Shown piece after piece: positions 1-6,588 of a stretch of DNA of 18,145 nucleotides (position 1 is its first letter; every line of letters starts with the position of its first letter). The position numbers and the translations under genes are program-made. This stretch comes from Glaciecola sp. UBA2563 (lineage in GTDB: Bacteria; Pseudomonadota; Gammaproteobacteria; Enterobacterales; Alteromonadaceae): positions 1 to 18,145 of the forward strand of contig DDLV01000011.1 in the NCBI GenBank assembly GCA_002340325.1. Direction: 5' to 3'. The notes under the pieces were generated by a model. That model saw only the letters and a list, made by a program, of their open reading frames with translations. It was not told the DNA's origin and made no database searches.

Positions 1-2
1 AC

Positions 3-158
3 CCAATCCCTGGGCGCTCTGCGAATTTAGTTCGCGCTGTGCAGCAGATGAATTCGAAGCTTTCAAATAATTCATTACTACAACCAACTGTAAATCGACA
101 TGTTAGATACTCAGCAACAACTAAAGGGAACATAGCCAAAAAGATTTTGAGAATTTAG
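3..158 (+). CDS. Possible C-terminal end of a plus-strand gene cut by the window edge
   Basis: A plus-strand frame is open from the window edge for 51 codons and ends in TAG at 156-158. The visible residues are basic and polar (for example GRSANLVRAVQQMNSKL near the start) and I do not recognise a family. If real, it converges on ycgN and the two stop codons overlap. The minus strand is also open across most of this stretch, but its translation is rich in Cys and Phe and has no ribosome-binding site before its only ATG, so the plus frame is the likelier one. The stretch is too short to be sure. Confidence 0.25.
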   Translation, partial: PIPGRSANLVRAVQQMNSKLSNNSLLQPTVNRHVRYSATTKGNIAKKILRI

Positions 159-694
159 TCAGCATCGTGTAGGGGCCACAGCACAATATAATCTTCAAAA
201 TCGTGCAAATTGACCTTTTTCTCATTAATCGATTTTCCCTGCGCACTAATGCCCTTTTTGTGCATTTTGTTCTTTTTACCATCGTTTAATAATGGGTGCC
301 AGCTGGCCAGTCCGCGTCCTTCTTGAAGCCGTTTGTAACTGCATGATGGCGGCATGAAATACACATCTTCCAAATTATCCGGAGAGAGTGTTACACAGTC
401 AGGGACTAATTCGGACCGGTTTTGATAATCACCACAAGAACAAGATTTATCGTCAAACAAATAGCAAGCAATATTGGAATAATGCAATTCATCTTGTCCT
501 ACAGGCTCGGTGGAGGCTGTTATTTCATCGCCAACGTCATCATCCTCAATAAATTTGTGAAGGCAGCACTTACCGCAACCATCACAGATAGCTTCCCATT
601 CATCGGGGGTAAGCTCATTAAGCGATTTATTTTCCCAGAACCGGCTGTTAATGAGTGCGTTTGAATACGGTGCCGTCGACCTTTTATTGGTCAT
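155..694 (-). CDS. ycgN: YcgN family (UPF0260) cysteine-cluster protein
   Basis: Predicted cytoplasmic protein of unknown biochemical role. The family is defined by a CxxCxxCC cluster, seen here as CDGCGKCC (Cys37, 40, 43, 44). It is followed by Cys77, Cys85, Cys87, the VPDC motif (Cys100) and PPSCSY (Cys118), then GRGLASWHPLL; this arrangement suggests a metal or Fe-S site, which is inference. The protein has 179 residues; E. coli YcgN is about 153. Much of the difference is an acidic and polar insertion around residues 54-67, between the first cysteine cluster and the NIACYLFD segment. The ATG at 692-694 lies inside the end of ycgL (11-bp overlap) and has only a weak ribosome-binding site, so translation is probably coupled. 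Last gene of the fadD-rnd-ycgL-ycgN unit. Confidence 0.9.
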   Translation of the reverse strand: MTNKRSTAPYSNALINSRFWENKSLNELTPDEWEAICDGCGKCCLHKFIEDDDVGDEITASTEPVGQDELHYSNIACYLFDDKSCSCGDYQNRSELVPDCVTLSPDNLEDVYFMPPSCSYKRLQEGRGLASWHPLLNDGKKNKMHKKGISAQGKSINEKKVNLHDFEDYIVLWPLHDAD

Positions 695-950
695 TTCGAT
701 GCTGCTCTAGCAAACTTTCAACCTTTGGAGGCAACTGCAGGTAGAATCCCCGCTCGTTGAATTTTTTTTCAAACTCACCAACACTTAGCCCAGCGAACGT
801 TTCACGTTTTTTAATGTTGGCGACCAGCACAAATTTTGGCGGGCCGAATGTCGTCATTAACTCTTTTGGAACCGAGCTGAAGTCATCTTTTTTTGCGACA
901 TATAGATAAGTATCCGCCTTTTTTAGTGATTTATAGACTGCGTAAAACAT
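684..950 (-). CDS. ycgL: YcgL domain-containing protein
   Basis: Small 88-residue protein made almost entirely of a YcgL domain. Recognisable segments are MFYAVYKSLKKADTYLYV at the N-terminus, DDFSSVPKELMTTFG in the middle and GFYLQLPPKVESLL near the C-terminus, all in the order expected for E. coli YcgL. The function of the family is not established. The start is well supported: an AGGAG-type ribosome-binding site lies 3 bases before the ATG, inside the 3' end of rnd, which it overlaps by 20 bp. It overlaps ycgN downstream by 11 bp, giving a tightly packed rnd-ycgL-ycgN block that is probably translated from one message. Confidence 0.9.
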   Translation of the reverse strand: MFYAVYKSLKKADTYLYVAKKDDFSSVPKELMTTFGPPKFVLVANIKKRETFAGLSVGEFEKKFNERGFYLQLPPKVESLLEQHRNDQ

Positions 951-2121
951 CGGCTCCTCTTAACTCATTAAAAATCACAGGTTCAAGTTCTTTGAGCAAC
1001 AATTCACGTCTCCAACCTACTAGCAAATCAGGCTTTACTCCACGCAAATCTAATTCGTTTATATCAAACCATAGCCATTTCAGCACTTCATTTATTTGCT
1101 TCTTAGATGCTAAAAGTGGTTCCGGAATTTGGGAGCTAGCGGCCTGTTCTGAAACCACTGTTTTAATCGCGTTTCCTATTTTTTTGTAAAGTGGGAAATC
1201 ATTTAACCGCTGTATAATAGGCGGATAAGACTCTGGATTTTCGGATTCAACGCGTTTTACTACAGCAAGAATTGTTGCCTCATATAGCCTCACTTGTTTA
1301 TTAGTGATATGCGAAATTTGCGACAGATACGTAACAGATTTTGGCAGTTTTAATGCTATCTCTAATATAGACTGTTCTCGCATAACAAAGTTTACGGCAA
1401 TATTCTTCGTTTGCGCTTCTTGCAATCTCCAGTCGGCCAATAGTTTAAGCGCATAGAGATTTTTTGGTCTCAGCTTCCATCCATTCGAATAATTAAGATA
1501 AGCGTAGTTGGCGGGCAAAGGGTTTGCTTTTTTCTCTACGATTAACGCGGTTTCTTCAAAAAGAATGTCAAGCCAACCTTTCTCTTTAATCAGAGGTTCA
1601 AGATGCAAATATATGTTGTAAAGAAATGTCACATCTGCGGCTGCATATTCTAATTGACCTTCTCTTAATGGCCGCGATATCCAGTCTGTCCTTGATTCAC
1701 CTTTGTCTAGTTTAACATCACATATTCTTTCAACGAGATTCGCATAGCCAATACTGTTGCCCAGCCCCAACAAGTTTGCCGCTATTTGAGTATCAAAAAC
1801 TGGGGTAGGAAATTCTCCTACATTGTAGCTCAATGCATCCAAGTCTTCTGAGCATGAATGAATCACTTTGATAACAGATTGATTAGATAATAATGCTTTA
1901 AGCGGAGATAAATCTTTTATTGCGACTGTGTCAATGAGATAGACATCTTTACCATCGAATACCTGCACCAGTCCTAATGCTGGATACAGCGTTCGAGAGC
2001 GAACAAATTCGGTATCTATGGTGATAAAGTCATGAAATACGAGCTTCTTGCATAAATCTTGTAGTAACTCAACGTCATTTACATATACGTGATGTTTGTG
2101 TGCCGTGGCAAAATCAGGCAT
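931..2121 (-). CDS. rnd: Ribonuclease D
   Basis: 3'-5' exoribonuclease that trims tRNA precursors and other small stable RNAs. The N-terminal DEDDy exonuclease domain has all the metal-binding residues: DTE (Asp36, Glu38), Asp93 in HSCSEDLDAL, and the YAAAD motif (Tyr159, Asp163). These sit at a constant offset of about 8 from the E. coli residues. The HRDC region follows (about residues 210-290) and then a second C-terminal helical region. Length is 396 residues against about 375 in E. coli. The ATG follows the fadD stop directly (TAG then ATG). The upstream mRNA reads CCUCCU rather than a Shine-Dalgarno, so initiation probably depends on ribosomes finishing fadD. The pairing with fadD matches E. 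coli gene order. Confidence 0.95.
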   Translation of the reverse strand: MPDFATAHKHHVYVNDVELLQDLCKKLVFHDFITIDTEFVRSRTLYPALGLVQVFDGKDVYLIDTVAIKDLSPLKALLSNQSVIKVIHSCSEDLDALSYNVGEFPTPVFDTQIAANLLGLGNSIGYANLVERICDVKLDKGESRTDWISRPLREGQLEYAAADVTFLYNIYLHLEPLIKEKGWLDILFEETALIVEKKANPLPANYAYLNYSNGWKLRPKNLYALKLLADWRLQEAQTKNIAVNFVMREQSILEIALKLPKSVTYLSQISHITNKQVRLYEATILAVVKRVESENPESYPPIIQRLNDFPLYKKIGNAIKTVVSEQAASSQIPEPLLASKKQINEVLKWLWFDINELDLRGVKPDLLVGWRRELLLKELEPVIFNELRGADVLRSL

Positions 2122-3786
2122 CTAGGAGGCTTCGCTTTTTCTTAACTCTCGTCTTAAGGTTTTACCAATGTTTGACTTTGGTAATGCATCGACAAAGTCT
2201 ATCAACTTAGGTACTTTATAGCCAGTTAATAGTGATTTGCAGTGGTCAAAAAGCGCTTCTTTAGTAAGCGTGTTATCGTCCTTGACGACAAACAGTTTCA
2301 CAACTTCACCGCTAACTCGGTGCGGCACGCCAATAGCGGCAACGTCCTTAACCCCTGCGTGTATTGAAGCAACCTCTTCTATCTCGTTGGGAAATACGCA
2401 AAAGCCAGAGACTAAAATCATATCTTCTTTGCGATCTATTAGAAACAGACGCCCCTCCTCATCACGCCTAACGATATCGCCGGTCGCCAGCCAGCCATCA
2501 TGTAATATATCATTAGTCGCTTGTTCTCTTCGGAAATAGCCGAGCATTACCTGTGGACCTTTTACGTGTAATTCTCCAGGCACGTCAATGTCGACAAATC
2601 TGCCCTTAGCATCTGTTATTTTGATTTCCGTATCTGGTAACGGTAGTCCAATGGAGCCTTTATACTTTTCATTGGCAAGCGTGTTGACACACACGACGGG
2701 AGAACATTCTGCTAATCCATATCCCTCAATAAGTTTTTTGCCGGTTATCTGCTGCCATCTCTCTGCCACTGAGCGTTGAACTGCAGAACCACCGCTAAGT
2801 GCAAACTTCAGGTGATTAAAATCTAATTCTGAAAATCCCGGTGTATTCATTAAATCATTGAAAAATTCGGTGACGCCCGTTAAAACGGAAAAAGGATAGC
2901 TTCTCAACTCTTGAATAACGCTATCTGAGTTATCAGGGCTTAAGATGAGTAAATTGGAGCATCCAAAATTAAAGAACATCAAACAGTTGCTGGTAAGTGC
3001 AAACATATTATGCAAGGGCAGCGCAGTAACAGTGAGTTCACATTCAGGTGTAATTTCACTTTCAAATGTTGCTTCTATCTGTTCCAAATTGGCGATTACA
3101 TTGCGGTGGCTTAGCATTGCGCCCTTACTCGCGCCAGTTGTCCCACCGGTATACTGCAAAAACGCAAGGTCTTCTTCGCCGATAAACAGTTGAACAAAAT
3201 CGAAACGCTCTCCTTTTAACAATGCGTGGTTAAATGTAATCGATTCAGGTAGTTCGAAATGTGGCACCATCTTTTTGATATGTTTAACGTTGAAGTTAAC
3301 CAAAAATCTTCTGGGTGATGGCAAAAGATCGCCAACCTGTGTCCTTATAATGTTTTTTACTGGTGTCTCGTGTAAAACTTCTGAAAGTTGATGGGCGTAG
3401 TTTTCGGCAATAACAATTGTATTTACATTGGCGTCATTGAGCTGATGTTGGAACTCGGATTTGTTTGATTGCGGGTTAACGTTCACAACGGTTAAACCAG
3501 CAAGTAATGAACCAAACATAGCGACAGGATATTGCATTACATTTGGCAACATTAGTGCAATGGTGTCTCCTTTGCTCAATCCAATGCTCTGCAAATAGCT
3601 CGCAAAGTTTCTTGAAAGTAAATTGACATCGTCGAAAGTAAGTCGATGTCCTAAGTTAATAAAGGCGGTATTGGACGAGAATTTGTTGACCGATGATTGA
3701 AATACGTCTATCAGCGTGATGTTCTTAGAACGGTGCGTAACGTCTATCACAGGTCTTTCTTGTTGGTCAAACCAAGTCTGCTCCAC
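2122..3786 (-). CDS. fadD: Long-chain fatty acid--CoA ligase FadD
   Basis: Activates long-chain fatty acids to acyl-CoA with ATP at the inner membrane, the entry step to beta-oxidation. The 554-residue protein (E. coli FadD 561) has the AMP-binding P-loop YTGGTTGASKG at 212-222, EGYGLAECSP at 354-363, the GDIVRRDEEGRLFLIDRKED segment at 437-456, and the catalytic lysine of the C-terminal domain (Lys542 in PKSNIGKTLRREL). The fatty-acid signature region reads VSGFCVFPNEIEEV. The start is GTG at 3784-3786, chosen because AGGA lies 7 bases upstream. A 150-bp gap with a promoter-like sequence and a palindrome precedes it, so it likely heads its own unit with rnd, ycgL and ycgN. Regulation by a fatty-acid repressor is expected from the family but no known site is evident. 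Confidence 0.95.
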   Translation of the reverse strand: MEQTWFDQQERPVIDVTHRSKNITLIDVFQSSVNKFSSNTAFINLGHRLTFDDVNLLSRNFASYLQSIGLSKGDTIALMLPNVMQYPVAMFGSLLAGLTVVNVNPQSNKSEFQHQLNDANVNTIVIAENYAHQLSEVLHETPVKNIIRTQVGDLLPSPRRFLVNFNVKHIKKMVPHFELPESITFNHALLKGERFDFVQLFIGEEDLAFLQYTGGTTGASKGAMLSHRNVIANLEQIEATFESEITPECELTVTALPLHNMFALTSNCLMFFNFGCSNLLILSPDNSDSVIQELRSYPFSVLTGVTEFFNDLMNTPGFSELDFNHLKFALSGGSAVQRSVAERWQQITGKKLIEGYGLAECSPVVCVNTLANEKYKGSIGLPLPDTEIKITDAKGRFVDIDVPGELHVKGPQVMLGYFRREQATNDILHDGWLATGDIVRRDEEGRLFLIDRKEDMILVSGFCVFPNEIEEVASIHAGVKDVAAIGVPHRVSGEVVKLFVVKDDNTLTKEALFDHCKSLLTGYKVPKLIDFVDALPKSNIGKTLRRELRKSEAS

Positions 3787-3831
3787 AGGAAAATCCTAAA
3801 ACTAAATTCTTAACAAACATTTTCGCGCTCA

Positions 3832-3859
3832 ATACTAAAGCACTATATAAAAAAGTAAA
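3832..3859 (-). promoter_or_regulatory. Candidate sigma70 promoter for fadD
   Basis: Read on the minus strand, TTTACT (-35, at 3854-3859) and TAGTAT (-10, at 3832-3837) are separated by 16 bp. Each matches its consensus at four of six positions. The predicted start lies about 40 nt before the fadD GTG. The surrounding sequence is strongly AT-rich, with A-tracts directly upstream of the -35 that could act as an UP element. This is inference from sequence only. Confidence 0.4.
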
Positions 3860-3907
3860 TTTTTTTTTGCGGTTTTGAGATAAATCTTCGGATTTTTTTG
3901 ATGAAAA

Positions 3908-3923
3908 TCACATGTTCATGTGA
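3908..3923. promoter_or_regulatory. Perfect 16-bp palindrome between hydrolase gene and fadD
   Basis: TCACATGTTCATGTGA is a perfect inverted repeat of seven bases around a 2-bp centre. It lies 13 bp past the hydrolase stop and about 50 bp upstream of the candidate fadD -35. Its position and symmetry fit a dimeric repressor operator. It does not match the E. coli FadR consensus half-site, so no regulator is named. Confidence 0.4.
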
Positions 3924-3936
3924 AGAAGCGTGAAAT

Positions 3937-4803
3937 TTAGCGTTGCCGACAAAAATCCGCAATAAGGTCTGCTACTTCTTTTGGTTGTTGCATATGTACA
4001 TAATGACCACCTTGACATTCTTTTACGTCTTCAAGCGCGTCCATTATTTCCACTCGTTTTGCCAAGTTTCGCTTAATTTTTTCAAATCCCATATCACCAA
4101 GAATTAAGAGCATGGGTACAGTGATTGATGCCAGCACGTTTTGCGCTTGTTTTTCGGTCATTCTCATCACGGACTTGGTGCGCAAAGCTCGGTCACTGTG
4201 CCATAAAAGCCCGTCAGCAGAATCTGAACAGTTTCGTTTCATAATCGTTACAATGTGATTTTCTTCAACATCACTGATAGCAGTGCGCGTTTTAACAATG
4301 TCAGCAAAGGTGCGGTTGTCTTTTTTATGCATTGAATCATGTATTTTAAGGCGTGACGCCACACTCTGTTTGATTTGAGCGCTAGTGGTAGTCTCATCTT
4401 CCGACAAAGGACCGCAAGCTTCTATTGAAACAAAGGCTTTTACCAATTCAGGATACGTAGAGGCGAGTATGCTGCCGACGATGCCGCCAAGTGAATGCCC
4501 TACAACAAAAACGCTATTCTCATTTCGATGTTCAAGGTAGGAGATTAAGAACGCAACTACATCGAATACATAGTCTGTCAAGTGATAGGCATGCCCGTTT
4601 GCACGATGAAAAGATTGACCATGCCCGCAAAGATCTAGTGCAATGACGTTGTAGTCTTTCAAGTAAGGAAAAAGTGGTGTAAAAGAGGCAGCGTTATCCA
4701 GATATCCATGCAAGCAAAGCAGTGTCGGCTTATGGACATCTTGCAATTGAAGTCCAGAATAGGTTACGCCGCCAAACTCTATTGTAAACTCACCTGAGGT
4801 CAT
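3937..4803 (-). CDS. Alpha/beta hydrolase (HGYLDNAASF type)
   Basis: Predicted serine hydrolase of 288 residues with no signal peptide, so probably cytoplasmic; the substrate is unknown. The oxyanion-hole region is LCLHGYLDNAASF (about residues 29-41). The nucleophile elbow GHSLGG places the catalytic Ser at 104. Asp237 in LILGDMGF and His267 in GGHYVHM complete a plausible triad. The HGxLDNAASF signature resembles the serine-hydrolase-like (SERHL) group. The ATG overlaps the end of the slp-like gene by 14 bp, so the two are probably translated together. Its place directly upstream of fadD suggests a lipid or ester substrate, but that is inference from context. Confidence 0.85.
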   Translation of the reverse strand: MTSGEFTIEFGGVTYSGLQLQDVHKPTLLCLHGYLDNAASFTPLFPYLKDYNVIALDLCGHGQSFHRANGHAYHLTDYVFDVVAFLISYLEHRNENSVFVVGHSLGGIVGSILASTYPELVKAFVSIEACGPLSEDETTTSAQIKQSVASRLKIHDSMHKKDNRTFADIVKTRTAISDVEENHIVTIMKRNCSDSADGLLWHSDRALRTKSVMRMTEKQAQNVLASITVPMLLILGDMGFEKIKRNLAKRVEIMDALEDVKECQGGHYVHMQQPKEVADLIADFCRQR

Positions 4804-5503
4804 TCAGATCAGGTTCGGTGGAATCTGGTTCTGAAATCAAAGGGCCACCTGTATCACGGTTATTATTGGAGGGGTTGTCTTCAACTCGCCCACCAACAGC
4901 GCCGCCATCTCTGTGCCTTACTGTTACGCGTTGGCGAGTTGGGAAATGCCAGAACGGGTCATACCAAGGAGTGATCCAACCATATCTGGTGTATCCTCTA
5001 TGCAAATGAGGGTGTCCATAGATACTCGATCGTAAGTTATGATGACCTTCAACGTCGAATTCAGACGTCTTCTGCCACACATAATAGCCTTCTGTATAGA
5101 TGCTTGGATATCGGTAATCTTGTTCACCAATGCGGCCTTGCACATTATCACCTACGCTACCCAAAACGGTAATGAGTCTTCCAGATTCAATGACTAATGG
5201 GTCAATAAAGCCAGGCACAACCGCAATAAAACGACCCGGGCTGTTACCACCTACATTTGGCTTGCCGGTGCTTCTTTCATCGTAAAACACAATTTCGATT
5301 TCAGAATGTTCTGCTTTGTTCTCTACCTTGACGATCTCACCACCCCATCGTGCCAATTGGCCAGATTGAGCAGGAACATTCTGTTGTGTATCGATGGATT
5401 CAAATGCGACAAGTTGCGCGTCAGAATTAACGGCGATTTCGTCTGGCACGATTTTACAAGCACTCAAACCCATAAGTAGCAACAACAAGTATACTTTTTT
5501 CAT
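4790..5503 (-). CDS. Slp/YeaY family outer-membrane lipoprotein
   Basis: Predicted lipoprotein: a short signal peptide (MKKVYLLLLLMGLSAC) ends in the lipobox LSAC, making Cys16 the lipidated residue. The mature part has the Slp pattern, an ARWGGEIVKVEN segment followed by beta-rich sequence around IEIVFYDERSTGKPN and GRFIAVVPGFIDP, and a GDNVQGRIGEQDYRYP motif. It has 237 residues, against roughly 190 for E. coli Slp and YeaY. The extra length is a C-terminal tail of about 45 residues rich in Arg, Gly, Asn, Asp and Pro, probably disordered. A good ribosome-binding site (AAGGAG, 5 bases before the ATG) and a 96-bp gap before it suggest independent initiation. E. coli also has an slp-type gene (yeaY) beside fadD. 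Physiological role is unclear; carbon-starvation and stress roles are reported for relatives. Confidence 0.85.
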   Translation of the reverse strand: MKKVYLLLLLMGLSACKIVPDEIAVNSDAQLVAFESIDTQQNVPAQSGQLARWGGEIVKVENKAEHSEIEIVFYDERSTGKPNVGGNSPGRFIAVVPGFIDPLVIESGRLITVLGSVGDNVQGRIGEQDYRYPSIYTEGYYVWQKTSEFDVEGHHNLRSSIYGHPHLHRGYTRYGWITPWYDPFWHFPTRQRVTVRHRDGGAVGGRVEDNPSNNNRDTGGPLISEPDSTEPDLNDLR

Positions 5504-5599
5504 TTGAGCTCCTTTTCTTGTCTCGCTTTTACATTAACCACTGTCATTAGAACAGGAATTCTCAATGAAGTTCAGCAATCGGCAGTAATACCCAATCGT

Positions 5600-5893
5600 T
5601 CAAGCATATATGTCGACACCTAGCATTTGACGAATGGTCTCTTTGCGCTCATTAAGAACCACACCTTCATATCCAGTCAACATACGCTGGGCCTGCATGG
5701 TCAACCCAGCATAAGCGTTTGCGCGCTTAAACAACATTTCAGCGTGTTCAAATGAGCGTTTGTCGCCACTGTTTATCAACTCAACATTGATTGGCTTTTC
5801 GGCAACGTTTTTAATGCCACTGTCTAGCTTTTGTTTGTTTTGTTGCTGATTTACAAACGGCTGCAGTTGCGCATTTAATACTGAGACTTTCAT
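5600..5893 (-). CDS. Hypothetical protein, 97 residues, between tsaB and the slp-like gene
   Basis: I do not recognise the family. The protein is soluble and probably cytoplasmic, with no signal peptide or membrane segment. The N-terminal 45 residues are Gln/Asn/Lys-rich and look unstructured (LNAQLQPFVNQQQNKQKL). The C-terminal half is likely helical, from FEHAEMLFKRANAYAGLTMQ through a second helix ending IRQMLGVDIYA. It is very probably a real gene: its ATG lies 2 bp after the tsaB stop, which predicts translational coupling, and it has the same orientation and codon style as its neighbours. Context (after tsaB, before the lipoprotein) does not indicate a function. Confidence 0.7.
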   Translation of the reverse strand: MKVSVLNAQLQPFVNQQQNKQKLDSGIKNVAEKPINVELINSGDKRSFEHAEMLFKRANAYAGLTMQAQRMLTGYEGVVLNERKETIRQMLGVDIYA

Positions 5894-5895
5894 TG

Positions 5896-6588
5896 CTATT
5901 TACCCGGAAGCTTTTTCCACGTAACCCGATCTCTAATATAAGTCGGACTAACATCATTGGCAGAGCCATATGAGCCAACTGCAAGCGCCTCAAGTGCTAA
6001 TGGCAGCATATATTTTGCGTTAGGATATAAAACATTAGGGTTAGATGGCAAATTTTTTGTGGTTAATATTTGTTCATATGCCACCACTCCCGTTCCAATA
6101 AGCTGTCTTTCAGTGAACTCACTCAATGTGATTGGCAGTTTATCCGGAGGCAATACCTGCTCACCTAGGAGGTCATCTACTTTCCCTCCCTCGGAACATC
6201 TTTTGTATGCAAAATATACCTCTTGCATACGCGCATCTATCATAACCAGAGATTCTGCCTGATCGTGAACAACATAGTTTTCATGGGCCATTGCAGATAA
6301 TGTTGAAATACCCACAACAGGAATATCATGCGCAAACGAAAGCCCTTGGACGGTGCTTGCGGAAATTCTAACACCGGTGAAACTGCCAGGTCCCGCGCCA
6401 TATGCAATTGCATCTAATTGCGCTGGCTTAAGGTTTTTAGCATCTAATAATTGCTCTATAAATGGGAGAATCTTTTGACTGTGCTGTTGCGGACATAGCT
6501 CAAATATTGACGTAGTCTCGCCTTTGTAAAGTAGAGCAACACTGCAGGCTTCCGTGGCCGTATCAATAGCTAAAATGGTCTTTGTCAT
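5896..6588 (-). CDS. tsaB: tRNA threonylcarbamoyladenosine biosynthesis protein TsaB
   Basis: Non-catalytic ASKHA-fold partner of TsaD, needed with TsaE to place threonylcarbamoyl on A37 of tRNAs that read ANN codons (t6A). The 230 residues match the usual length (E. coli TsaB 231). Signature segments are ILAIDTATEACSVAL at the N-terminus and YGAGPGSFTGVRISAS near residues 63-78, followed by GLSFAHDIPVVGISTLSAMA. The metal-binding histidines of TsaD are absent, as expected for TsaB. Its ATG overlaps the yoaA stop by 4 bp (ATGA), and a small unknown gene follows after 2 bp, so it is embedded in an operon. It is essential in E. coli. Confidence 0.95.
   Translation of the reverse strand: MTKTILAIDTATEACSVALLYKGETTSIFELCPQQHSQKILPFIEQLLDAKNLKPAQLDAIAYGAGPGSFTGVRISASTVQGLSFAHDIPVVGISTLSAMAHENYVVHDQAESLVMIDARMQEVYFAYKRCSEGGKVDDLLGEQVLPPDKLPITLSEFTERQLIGTGVVAYEQILTTKNLPSNPNVLYPNAKYMLPLALEALAVGSYGSANDVSPTYIRDRVTWKKLPGK

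Noticed and set aside
21..35. GCGAA-TTTAG-TTCGC hairpin downstream of ycgN as a terminator
   Set aside because: Only 5 bp of stem and no T-run on the minus strand; it also falls inside the possible plus-strand gene end.
3882..3899. Hairpin AAATC-TTCG-GATTT followed by a T-run, terminator-like on the plus strand
   Set aside because: No plus-strand gene ends here, the stem is only 5 bp and AT-rich, and on the minus strand no T-run follows, so it does not serve the hydrolase gene.
3908..3923. FadR operator for the palindrome upstream of fadD
   Set aside because: The half-site TCACATG does not match the E. coli FadR consensus (AACTGGTCNGACCAGTT), so the regulator is left unnamed.
5541..5555. 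LexA-like box CTGT...ACAG upstream of the slp-like gene
   Set aside because: The spacer is 7 bases, whereas the gammaproteobacterial LexA box has 8, and the gene is not an SOS type.
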